Positions 6,861 through 14,325 of a stretch of 32,580 nucleotides of DNA are shown one piece after another. Source of the DNA: a virus; the IMG/VR virus record IMGVR_UViG_3300032607_001599, positions 1 to 32,580 of that record; one strand, 5' to 3'. The position numbers and the translations under genes were made by a program. Every line of letters starts with the position of its first letter. Position 1 is the first letter of the stretch. The notes under the pieces were generated by a model, which saw nothing but the letters and a program-made list of their open reading frames with translations, was not told the origin of the DNA and did no database searches.

Positions 6861-8540
6861 TTAAACATAGTCCCACATATAACTGCGATCTCCATATTCA
6901 TCTACATTCCAATCATTTGGTTTAGCAGATACCCATCTATCTCCAGTATGTTTATCTACAATAACAACATCATCATCCAATCCATCTAAAATAAAACCAA
7001 ATGGTGCCATATCTTGATCAATCTGATTCTTTTGCTCATCATATATTCGTTTACGCACATCATTGTCAGTCATCTCCTTAAAATATGGTTGAACAACTAA
7101 CCAAGCAAATATCACAAGACACATTGCCAAATCATCATTCGCTCCCTGTTCAGCTTCAAATGATTGATTTCTTTGAATAAATGTGGTAAGTTCTGAAATA
7201 ATATCATAATCACTAAAAATTAATTTATCATCTTCGATCAAAGTTTTTAAATTGGAACATCCAATTTTTTTAACAGTCTTAGACATTTTAATTCCAAGTT
7301 GAGATTTACTACCAGAGAATCCTTGACCAACGATTTGTCCTGCTCTACCACGCATAGCACACATTAAAACATTATCATATTCCAAATCAAAATGAAGAAT
7401 ATTTGATACTTGCTCTCCAATATCATTTATTTCAACAAGAACATATGATTTATTATATGCATTTGCAACTTCATTAATAATGCTTGGGAAGAGCATTGGT
7501 TTAATTTGATTGTTTTTATATTTGCCAACAATTTTCCAAGGAAATTCTGTAATATCAAAAATGACAAATGCCGAATAATCATTCTCTGTTCCTCTTGCTA
7601 CATCAACTGTAATGAAGTAACTTCTGTCTTCTTTTGGCTCATCGTAAATATCGAGTCCTTTATTTTTCTTAATAGGATCTTCGAATGTGAGAGATTTTAA
7701 TTTAGAGCTAGAAATTAGAGTATCTGATGATCCAAGAAAATCACATTCGAATTCTTGTTGAAACTGTTGTGCCGACGTATTTGCAATAGTTTGCGCTTTC
7801 CATGTTGCATCACGCCCTGGAACCTCTGACCAATGAACTTCTGTGGGAATATATTCATTTCTCCCTCTTTCAGAATCATGCCACAATCGGTAAAAGTGAT
7901 TCATACCCTTTGGGGTAGATACAATAACTACTTTAGTTGTCTTACCTGAGGAAATTGTAGGATATACTGAACTAAAAAATTCATCTGCAATATGATTTGG
8001 AATAAACGCAAATTCATCCAAGAAGATAATATTAAATGACATACCACGAACTGCGGATGCAGATGTAGATGCGGCAATAATTTTAGAACCGTTTTCTAAT
8101 TCTAGGGATGCTTTGTTCCATACTTGGACACCTTGTTGCATCCATTTGGGAAGATTTTCATAAGATTTTTGTAATCTACCAAGAAGATCTTTTGCAGTAG
8201 ACGCCTTGTTTGCAAGAATACCCACATTTACATTATCATTAAAAACCACATAATGTAAAAGATATGAAACCACTGTAGTTGATTTTCCCGACTGTCGGGG
8301 CATCTTACAGATATTAAATCTATTGTTATGAAAATTATTGATTAATTTTTCTTGAAATGGGTATATGTCAAAAGAAACTAATCCCTCATCAAGAGAAACA
8401 ATTTTTATATATTTTTTAGTAAAATAAATTGGATCTTCTTGACACTTTACAAATTCTTGAATTTGTTCAGGAGTAAACTCAATGTCTACATTTGACCTTT
8501 TTAATAACGGATTACCTAAGTATAGATCATCATTTCTCAT
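6861..8540 (-). CDS. gp17: Large terminase subunit gp17 (packaging ATPase and nuclease)
   Basis: 559 residues; T4 gp17 has 610. It docks on the portal, pumps DNA into the head with ATP, and cuts the concatemer. ATPase domain: Walker A RQSGKST (82-88), Walker B IIFLDEF (171-177, with Asp175 and Glu176) and coupling motif VSTP (207-210). RNase H-like nuclease domain: acidic residues in TVDVARG (Asp313), VLVEIND (Glu370) and GANDDLA (Asp469/Asp470). All key residues are present, so the enzyme should be active. The ATG gives MRNDDLYLGNP. Only 14 bases separate it from the 653-residue gene, with no promoter between, so it is probably co-transcribed with that gene. Confidence 0.99.
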   Translation of the reverse strand: MRNDDLYLGNPLLKRSNVDIEFTPEQIQEFVKCQEDPIYFTKKYIKIVSLDEGLVSFDIYPFQEKLINNFHNNRFNICKMPRQSGKSTTVVSYLLHYVVFNDNVNVGILANKASTAKDLLGRLQKSYENLPKWMQQGVQVWNKASLELENGSKIIAASTSASAVRGMSFNIIFLDEFAFIPNHIADEFFSSVYPTISSGKTTKVVIVSTPKGMNHFYRLWHDSERGRNEYIPTEVHWSEVPGRDATWKAQTIANTSAQQFQQEFECDFLGSSDTLISSSKLKSLTFEDPIKKNKGLDIYDEPKEDRSYFITVDVARGTENDYSAFVIFDITEFPWKIVGKYKNNQIKPMLFPSIINEVANAYNKSYVLVEINDIGEQVSNILHFDLEYDNVLMCAMRGRAGQIVGQGFSGSKSQLGIKMSKTVKKIGCSNLKTLIEDDKLIFSDYDIISELTTFIQRNQSFEAEQGANDDLAMCLVIFAWLVVQPYFKEMTDNDVRKRIYDEQKNQIDQDMAPFGFILDGLDDDVVIVDKHTGDRWVSAKPNDWNVDEYGDRSYMWDYV

Positions 8541-8554
8541 AGTAATTTACTCAA

Positions 8555-10516
8555 TTAACAATTCCATTTACGAAGCGCCAGCGCCTTTCTAGTTGGGTGG
8601 CCCTTATCGTCCTCCATGGGACCATCAACGCCTCCCATGCGAGCACAGAATGACTTTCTTCTATTTGCGGATTTTGATCCAGGTTTTAATTTTGATGGTG
8701 GGGTTGTTACTGCCATTGAGAGTTTTGATCCAGGATTTTCTCTTCTGTAAGAAGCAATTCCGGTTTTATTTAAACCACCCTCAGGATTCTTTCCTTCCTT
8801 TCTTTGCCATGCCGCAGTTTCAGCAATGTTCAATTTTTTTCTCTTATTAATATAGGTTTCAATTACAGATTCATCACATACACTATCTTCATTTGCAAAA
8901 ATGAATGGTTTTGTTGGGTCATTAATTGCTGGGGTATACATGTAAAGAACTGCACCAGGATAAATTTTATCTATTGCTGCTTGAACTTCTTCTTTGGTAG
9001 GTCTTTGTTGTGTAGGAAAGAAAAATTTAATATTAATTACTTTGGTTCTCCAATTTAAAACAACTGAGTAAGTTTGACCTACACTGTAAATTGTTTTTGG
9101 TGCCTCATCAATTTGAGTCCCTTCTGGTTCATATGAATTATATTGTGCTGCCTGACGTTCAACTTCCCTATTTCGTTTATCCATATTATTTGCAATCCTT
9201 GCAACATTACCAAGAATAGGAACACCTTTCAAACCAGTTTCCAGTGCTTGTGATGGGGTTGGTCTTGGTGCAGAAGATGCAGTAGATGCAGTTTGTGGTT
9301 TAGGTGCCGAAGATGTATTGGTTGGTTTTGCAACACTAGAATAACCAGTACTATAGCTATCAGGTTTTAATGTACTAGGACGATTTGGCTGTGCATTATA
9401 TCTATTTGCCTGTTGCGGAGTATATGAAGGTATTGGACCAAATTTAGATGGAATACTTGTTTTTACTAATGTTGGATTTCCGACATTTATTCCTAATACT
9501 TTTTTTTGCACCATTGGAGAAGTAACTGCACCAATAGTACGTGGTGCAATTACTGTCCCAGTTCCCGGAAGTGAAAGCTCATCAATTTGATTCCCTTTTG
9601 GTTCGTAATGTGCTAATTGAGTTCCTTTGTTCTCTTTTTTAGCAAGTGGTAAATTGATCCCTCTTCTAATTTCTTTATATTTACCATCTATTTTTTCAAC
9701 AGCACCAGGATTTCCTAGTTTTAGACGTTCAACATCTCCTGGTGTCATTCCTCCCATACCAGTTGTTTTTTTACCCCCAACTTCAAAACTAGGTTGTTCA
9801 GTTATTTTTTTAACACAGTTTGGATATTTTTTACCAAACATTTTTTTCATTCCTTTTTTTTCATACCCTGCCCAACATGCTTCCTCCACACTCCCTTTAG
9901 GTACACAATTTGGAACCATTCTGTTCCCCTTTTTTTTGAGACCTTTTTGAATATAACTTTTCCAACATGCTTCTACTATTTTTTCTACCATATCTGAATT
10001 TATAGATTCAGATTTATTCCCCCAATTTGCAGCACCAACTTTACGACATTTTACAAGTGCTCCCGAAGCGTATGCACTCGGCCAAACACTGTAACGAGAT
10101 TTTACTTTAGTATAACATGCATCTTTTGTGCCACTACCTTTTCCTTTCTTGTCAGATTCTTCGTTCATTTTTGATTTATCTGTTGAAACGTAAGTTGGTT
10201 TTGCAGCACCAGATTTTCCTTGTTGTCCTGGATCTGCTGATTTCTTTCTTGCCGATGCAGAAAGTCTTTGAGCTTTTGTCATACTTGCTCTTTTTGAGGA
10301 TGAGACGCATTTAGGTGTTCCCTCTCCTGGCTCATCACTAGCACAAGTTCCCCCAGTTACAACATTCACCCAACCAGACTTCCCATCCTTTGATTTAGAG
10401 TTGCCAAACCAGGCACGAAGACCTTCTTCATTCACCTTTCTGAGTTTCTTTTTAGCAGGTTGTTCTGGTTTTCTTGCAATTGGTTTTGCATGAGAACATC
10501 CACAATCTTCTTTCAT
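8555..10516 (-). CDS. Cysteine-containing, lysine-rich mosaic protein (DUF5872- and DUF6321-like parts)
   Basis: 653 residues, function unknown. Order of parts: N-terminal CGC; residues about 30-112 with SGWVNVVTGGTCASDEPGEG and KSGAAKPTYVSTD; 131-160 with ACYTKVKSRYSVWPSAYASG; two tandem units EACWKSYIQKG (182-204) and EACWAGYEKKG (212-235), each ending PNCV; a Pro/Ser/Thr-rich linker (about 320-430); a small alpha/beta segment (475-560); and a C-terminal 568-653 block with WQRKEGKNPEGGLN, RRKSFCARM and final RKWNC. From memory the N-terminal parts resemble DUF5872 and the C-terminal block DUF6321, both common in marine T4-like phages. HYEPKGNQIDE (303-313) and SYEPEGTQIDE (461-471) are near repeats, each ending in I-x-E, the gp21 cleavage rule; ITE occurs at 238-240. 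A packaged, gp21-processed protein is my inference. It lies between gp16 and gp17 and has its own late promoter. Confidence 0.85.
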   Translation of the reverse strand: MKEDCGCSHAKPIARKPEQPAKKKLRKVNEEGLRAWFGNSKSKDGKSGWVNVVTGGTCASDEPGEGTPKCVSSSKRASMTKAQRLSASARKKSADPGQQGKSGAAKPTYVSTDKSKMNEESDKKGKGSGTKDACYTKVKSRYSVWPSAYASGALVKCRKVGAANWGNKSESINSDMVEKIVEACWKSYIQKGLKKKGNRMVPNCVPKGSVEEACWAGYEKKGMKKMFGKKYPNCVKKITEQPSFEVGGKKTTGMGGMTPGDVERLKLGNPGAVEKIDGKYKEIRRGINLPLAKKENKGTQLAHYEPKGNQIDELSLPGTGTVIAPRTIGAVTSPMVQKKVLGINVGNPTLVKTSIPSKFGPIPSYTPQQANRYNAQPNRPSTLKPDSYSTGYSSVAKPTNTSSAPKPQTASTASSAPRPTPSQALETGLKGVPILGNVARIANNMDKRNREVERQAAQYNSYEPEGTQIDEAPKTIYSVGQTYSVVLNWRTKVINIKFFFPTQQRPTKEEVQAAIDKIYPGAVLYMYTPAINDPTKPFIFANEDSVCDESVIETYINKRKKLNIAETAAWQRKEGKNPEGGLNKTGIASYRRENPGSKLSMAVTTPPSKLKPGSKSANRRKSFCARMGGVDGPMEDDKGHPTRKALALRKWNC

Positions 10517-10538
10517 TTTGAATGGTAATTTATAAACT

Positions 10539-10546
10539 TATTTATA
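10539..10546 (-). promoter_or_regulatory. T4-type late promoter for the 653-aa gene and gp17
   Basis: Exact TATAAATA on the minus strand, 22 bases before the ATG at 10516. It stands almost back to back with a plus-strand copy at 10548-10555. Confidence 0.6.
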
Positions 10547-10547
10547 A

Positions 10548-10555
10548 TATAAATA
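10548..10555 (+). promoter_or_regulatory. T4-type late promoter for the plus-strand 59-aa gene
   Basis: Exact TATAAATA on the plus strand, followed by an overlapping near copy TATAAATG (10554-10561). It lies 28 bases before the ATG at 10584. It forms a divergent pair with the minus-strand box one base away. Confidence 0.55.
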
Positions 10556-10583
10556 TAAATGAAACTCTTTACATGAGATTATA

Positions 10584-10763
10584 ATGTCAGCTCTAATCGC
10601 CTGGGCACTTGCCAACCAAGCACTTATCGCAACTGTACTTTTTGCAGTTTCCGAAGCACTTGGAGCAAATCCAAAAGTCAAATCAAACGGTATTCTTTCA
10701 CTTATTCTTTTACAAGTTCAAGGTCAACTGAAGGCAAAGGGCGCAAAAGATGTTACTCCCTGA
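10584..10763 (+). CDS. Small hydrophobic protein, the only plus-strand gene
   Basis: 59 residues starting MSALIAWALANQALIATVLF and ending GAKDVTP. The first 26 residues form a hydrophobic helix with some polar faces; a second hydrophobic stretch GILSLILLQVQ lies at 36-46, and the C-terminus is Lys-rich. It is very like a small unknown protein I remember from many cyanomyoviruses, which supports it as a real gene; that recall is unchecked. Its codons are typical and it has a late promoter at 10548-10555. Its last 11 bases overlap the end of the convergent minus-strand 137-residue gene. A membrane or holin-like role is possible from size and hydrophobicity, but Asn and Gln within the helix make that uncertain. 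Confidence 0.75.
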   Translation: MSALIAWALANQALIATVLFAVSEALGANPKVKSNGILSLILLQVQGQLKAKGAKDVTP

Positions 10764-11166
10764 GAGTAATATTAGGACAAGTATCCACCCAAGGAAAACA
10801 TAACCGTATTTCACCACCAAGTGATTGGCATTCTTTGGTGTGGCATACGGTTTTATCTATATCTTTTTCTGAGAATATTGGAGCAGGGATCTCTACTGGT
10901 TTTTCTCCAGTTTGTCTCCAGTAATTATCTATAGCTCTATCAACATCTCGTCCAATTCTTCTTTTGAGTTTCTCATCATCCTTAACGATAAAATCATTAA
11001 GAATAGTTTGTGGAAAATATTTTCTTTGTATCTCGTCAAGTATATCCCACAATCCAGTTTGAGACATACCAGTACATTGCGACAGGGTAACAACTACAGT
11101 TGACAATACAACTGCAATTATAGCATACTGTTTTATGTCTGGTTTCTTTTTTCCAAAGTTAATCAT
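10753..11166 (-). CDS. Membrane-anchored protein with cysteine-rich tail, unknown function
   Basis: 137 residues from the ATG at 11166; an in-frame TTG one codon earlier is less likely. A basic N-terminus (FGKKKPDIKQ) is followed by one hydrophobic segment at about 14-28 (YAIIAVVLSTVVVTL), so it is predicted to be anchored with the C-terminus outside the cytoplasm. Cys31 follows the segment, but SQC is not a proper lipobox. The middle is charged and helical (DDEKLKRRIGRDVDRAIDNYW) and the tail has four cysteines (108, 113, 123, 130) that could form disulfides in the periplasm. It follows the 65-residue gene by three bases. The topology recalls small lysis proteins such as an inner-membrane spanin, but I see no specific match. 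Confidence 0.75.
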   Translation of the reverse strand: MINFGKKKPDIKQYAIIAVVLSTVVVTLSQCTGMSQTGLWDILDEIQRKYFPQTILNDFIVKDDEKLKRRIGRDVDRAIDNYWRQTGEKPVEIPAPIFSEKDIDKTVCHTKECQSLGGEIRLCFPWVDTCPNITLRE

Positions 11167-11169
11167 CAA

Positions 11170-11367
11170 TCAGTCATTCCACCCTTCTTCTTTATGTATA
11201 AAAACTTTTAATTCTTTAACGTATGTTCTAAGTATCTGTGCCTGCTCTTCATGCCAAAAATTACCCGTCTCCAAATGAAGACGGGTGTGGTTATCTATTG
11301 CTTTAAGTATTTGATGTATTGGTTTGTTCCAACACTCACGAGATTTTGTATTGAAGGTGCGAGACAT
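11170..11367 (-). CDS. Small protein of unknown function after gp16
   Basis: 65 residues with two short helical parts (WNKPIHQILKAIDNHTRLH and QAQILRTYVKELKVFIHK), no membrane segment and no known motif. The ATG at 11367 is 20 bases after a possible late box at 11388-11395. An 8-bp perfect hairpin (ACCCGTCT ... AGACGGGT, 11263-11286) lies inside the coding region and may act at RNA level or be chance. The gene is followed at once by the membrane-protein gene, suggesting a two-gene unit. Confidence 0.7.
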   Translation of the reverse strand: MSRTFNTKSRECWNKPIHQILKAIDNHTRLHLETGNFWHEEQAQILRTYVKELKVFIHKEEGWND

Positions 11368-11387
11368 TATTTTATACCTTCTTTTTA

Positions 11388-11395
11388 TATTTATT
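11388..11395 (-). promoter_or_regulatory. Possible late promoter for the 65-aa and 137-aa genes (variant)
   Basis: AATAAATA on the minus strand, one mismatch from the late consensus, in the 28-base gap after gp16 and 20 bases before the next ATG. Confidence 0.4.
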
Positions 11396-11824
11396 CTATT
11401 CTAAGTCTTTTATTGGTATTGATGTTTCTTTTTCCTGTTTTATAAGTTTTAGTAATTCTGCTGTAGATCCAACATATAATGCATTATTAGTTACGGTCTG
11501 TGGTCCATGATATGTATCATTAAGGTCTTTCATTTTTTTATGAAGATCTGCTAATTTATCTGCAACATCCGCAACATTTTTAATCAATTGTCCAGCAACT
11601 TCGTATGCCCGAGGATGATCTGAACTTGCAGCAACATCAAGTATCCCATCAACTGCTTCTTGACCCTTTTCAATTAAACTATACAATTGGGCTCTACTAT
11701 AAGAATAATCTTTTTCGGCATCCTCAGATGAAGTTGATCTTTGAACAATAGAATTTAACTCAGATTTTTTTATAATTTGAGTTTCTACATTTAATGAATC
11801 TGAAATTTTATCATAACTATCCAT
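11396..11824 (-). CDS. gp16: Small terminase subunit gp16
   Basis: 142 residues; T4 gp16 has 164. It recognises DNA for packaging and stimulates the gp17 ATPase. The central part EDAEKDYSYSRAQLYSLIEKG, then IDVAASSDHPRAYEVAGQLI-like helix and VADVADKLADLHKKMKDL, gives the long antiparallel coiled-coil pattern and the DHPRAYEV.. block typical of T4-like small terminases. The position directly after gp15 is standard in this group, although here gp16 and gp17 are separated by four inserted genes, one of them on the other strand. It starts five bases after the gp15 stop. Confidence 0.88.
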   Translation of the reverse strand: MDSYDKISDSLNVETQIIKKSELNSIVQRSTSSEDAEKDYSYSRAQLYSLIEKGQEAVDGILDVAASSDHPRAYEVAGQLIKNVADVADKLADLHKKMKDLNDTYHGPQTVTNNALYVGSTAELLKLIKQEKETSIPIKDLE

Positions 11825-11829
11825 AAGTA

Positions 11830-12894
11830 TTATACATCCTGTCCTAGTGAAGGACTATAAGTTTTTCCACCATCGTTAAAGAACTCAACAGTTTCATTGA
11901 ATCCAAAATCATCAGTAAATGCATCTTCAAGTAAAATTAAATCGTCATCTTGAGAATTGATAATATCAATAGATGCATTTGCTAAATGATCTTCTAATGT
12001 GCTACCATCAACTGCCCTATAAACTGTAATAACATTTCCACTTATAGATTTAATTTGCATACTTTCATTATCAATTCTAATATATGTATCAGTTGTAAAT
12101 GTACTTGAGTCAAGAACTTCAAATTCATTGACTTTGGTATTAATATTCTCCACTAATGTTGTAGTGTTATCATCATTATAATCTTTAGTTGCTCTAGGAG
12201 TAAGAGTATATCGAACTTCACGCTTAGCAACATTTCTATCAGTATTACTAAAGAAGTTAACTTTAACCTTTTTAATTAACACATTAGTGTTATCTACCAC
12301 AGGTCCGAAGAAGTTAGTTTTACTTGTAAAATTTAACGTATATAATAGATATCGCCTATTCGAATAATCTCCCTCATAATCATCTTTAAAAGTAATACTA
12401 TTCAACACTACAGGAGTATCTCTTTTTTCACCAATTGAAGACACTAAATCAATAGTAATATTAAACGCTGGTTGGAAAAAAGGAATAATTTGCTCAACAA
12501 TTTGCAATGCATCGTCTTGAAGTTTTGAAAAGATATTAAGTTGAAACCCCAGATTATATGGTACAGGCATAAATGCTTTGTTTACTATATTATTATTTTC
12601 TAAATTAACTGATTTAAATGTTTGAACGGGAGATCCCTTTCTTGTTGAATCATACTGAATACTATTCATTTCGAAGGACATTCTTGGTAGAGTCAGTGAC
12701 TGCTTTTTGTTATCTGGTTGTTGTTCAATTCTTGCTAAAAATTTCTGAATAGGTCCATATGCAATAGGAACTAATATTTCACTTTTTTGATTTCCTGATG
12801 AATCTTGATGAGTAATATAGATTTCATTAAAAAGATTTCCAAAACCAATAACGTTTTTTCTAATAATTTCGTGATAAAAATAAGTCCCTAACAT
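11830..12894 (-). CDS. gp15: Proximal tail sheath stabilizer gp15 (tail terminator)
   Basis: 354 residues against 272 in T4. It caps the finished tail and joins it to the head neck. The N-terminus MLGTYFYHEIIRKNVIGFGNLFNEIYI, with VPIAYGPIQKFLARI (43-56), then RMSFEM (71-76) and VPYNLGFQL (111-119), follows T4 gp15 closely. After the conserved core (to about 233) an extra beta module spans about 255-312 (TYIRIDNESMQI, NVITVYRAVDGST, HLANASIDI), and the short acidic tail (DDFGFNE) resumes. The same module appears in both giant proteins. The ATG overlaps the gp14 stop (TAATG), so translation is coupled. Confidence 0.95.
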   Translation of the reverse strand: MLGTYFYHEIIRKNVIGFGNLFNEIYITHQDSSGNQKSEILVPIAYGPIQKFLARIEQQPDNKKQSLTLPRMSFEMNSIQYDSTRKGSPVQTFKSVNLENNNIVNKAFMPVPYNLGFQLNIFSKLQDDALQIVEQIIPFFQPAFNITIDLVSSIGEKRDTPVVLNSITFKDDYEGDYSNRRYLLYTLNFTSKTNFFGPVVDNTNVLIKKVKVNFFSNTDRNVAKREVRYTLTPRATKDYNDDNTTTLVENINTKVNEFEVLDSSTFTTDTYIRIDNESMQIKSISGNVITVYRAVDGSTLEDHLANASIDIINSQDDDLILLEDAFTDDFGFNETVEFFNDGGKTYSPSLGQDV

Positions 12895-14321
12895 TAGTAA
12901 TACCCAAATGGATTTCTTTCTGTACTATCTATAATTAAGTCTGCGGCATCTTGAATTTCTTTGTTTTGATCAAAATTTTCGAATGCATCTATATCAGTAT
13001 CTGTCATTTTTTCAATTTTAGAAATTACATATACTCCAGTTGTCCCAATACCAACATTAGTAAATGTTGTTGCAGATCCCACCACAATTTCACCCAACCT
13101 AAAGGTTCCAGTTACATTATTTACTTTCAGAATACGAGTGTCAGCATCCCAGGTTTTTACAATTCCAGAAGTAGATGATGCAGCACCAACAACCAATTCG
13201 TTGAGTACAAAATTTCCAGTGCCAACACCAGAGGGATTTCCAATTGTGATAGATGGGATTGCAGTGTACCCAAGTCCTGGATTTGTAATTCTAATACTGT
13301 TAATTGTGCCACCAGCACTTACAATTGCTGTTCCAATTGCTGTTACTCCGCCAGGGGGTGCTGCAGTAAATGTAACAGAAGGAGGTAATACATAGTTAGA
13401 TCCACTAGAACTTATAGTAACAATTCCAACTCCTCCAGTTGTTACAATTCCAACTGTTGCCGCAGCACCAGATCCACCACCACCAATGAATCTAATTAAT
13501 GGGGATGTAGTATATCCTGCTCCAGGATTCGTAATTTCCAATCTATTAATTGAGAATGTCCCAGTAGTACCTTCTCTCATAATTGCAATTGCTGATGCCG
13601 AACTTCCCCCTGATGGAGCAGCTCCAATTGCTACAGTGGGAGTGCTTCTATACCCAAATCCGTCATTTGTTAATGTGATATTTGAAATCGTACCAGTCCT
13701 TAAAGTTGTTATGGCAGTCGCCGTTTGCCCAATTCCAACCAAAGTTAATTTGACTGAATAACCTTCCTCAGCAAAGTTGTCATCAAGATTGGATATGCCG
13801 GTATCTATAATTTCATCTTCATATTCAAATACCTCACATATCAATTCATAAACATATAATTTATTAAGTTGATAAAATTCAACCTCGAATTCAACAAACT
13901 TGATTTCAAAAATAGTATCAGATAGTGGGAAATATATTAAATCTCCTTCTTTGGGTCTAGTTGCAAGTTTAAACTCATCTATTACATTACCATCACCATC
14001 AATCATAAATGGGGAAATAAAATCTTCAAATCTTTCTTTTGAAATAATTAAATTTAATTCATCCTTTGATTGAATTCCAAATTTTGTGAGAATATCACCT
14101 CCTCCCCCAAATCCAGTATAGTTTTTAATATATGCTTCTAATGCATAACTTTCATCAAATGTGGAAAGAATATTTTCTTTTATTATTGTTTTTTCTGAAA
14201 TAAATTTTCTTGGCATATAGATTATTTCTACGCCATAAATTCTAAGTTGTTCGTTTATTAGTTGTTGAACTAAATTCTGTTCAGAACTACTTCCTTGTAA
14301 AAAAAATGAATTTAATACCAT
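12894..14321 (-). CDS. gp14: Neck protein gp14 with a long Gly-rich beta-repeat insert
   Basis: 475 residues from the ATG at 14321; an upstream in-frame TTG at 14333 would overlap gp13 and is less likely. T4 gp14 has 256 residues. The N-terminal core is clear: QLRIYGVEIIYMPRKFIS, TKFGIQSKDELNLII and EGDLIYFPLSDTIFEIKFVE match T4 gp14 in order. gp14 joins gp13 to close the filled head. Between about 195 and 425 lies an insert absent from T4: four units like ITNPGxGYTxxPxIxIG, spaced about 40-46 residues, then a unit SGIVKTWDADTRILKV. The C-terminus RNPFGYY recalls the SPFDDDF end of T4 gp14. Similar units occur in gp8 and both giants. The insert probably forms a beta structure on the outside of the neck. 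Confidence 0.93.
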   Translation of the reverse strand: MVLNSFFLQGSSSEQNLVQQLINEQLRIYGVEIIYMPRKFISEKTIIKENILSTFDESYALEAYIKNYTGFGGGGDILTKFGIQSKDELNLIISKERFEDFISPFMIDGDGNVIDEFKLATRPKEGDLIYFPLSDTIFEIKFVEFEVEFYQLNKLYVYELICEVFEYEDEIIDTGISNLDDNFAEEGYSVKLTLVGIGQTATAITTLRTGTISNITLTNDGFGYRSTPTVAIGAAPSGGSSASAIAIMREGTTGTFSINRLEITNPGAGYTTSPLIRFIGGGGSGAAATVGIVTTGGVGIVTISSSGSNYVLPPSVTFTAAPPGGVTAIGTAIVSAGGTINSIRITNPGLGYTAIPSITIGNPSGVGTGNFVLNELVVGAASSTSGIVKTWDADTRILKVNNVTGTFRLGEIVVGSATTFTNVGIGTTGVYVISKIEKMTDTDIDAFENFDQNKEIQDAADLIIDSTERNPFGYY

Positions 14322-14325
14322 ATTA

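Noticed and set aside
6857-6868. Palindrome ATGTTTAAACAT over the gp17 stop
   Set aside because: A 12-base AT-rich palindrome is expected by chance in a sequence of this composition; no operator context.
11040-11080. Lipoprotein signal in the 137-residue protein
   Set aside because: The cysteine after the hydrophobic segment is preceded by Leu-Ser-Gln, which does not fit the lipobox; a membrane anchor is the safer reading.
11263-11286. 8-bp GC-containing hairpin within the 65-residue gene
   Set aside because: It is inside a coding frame with no U-run on the coding strand; not enough to call a terminator or RNA element.
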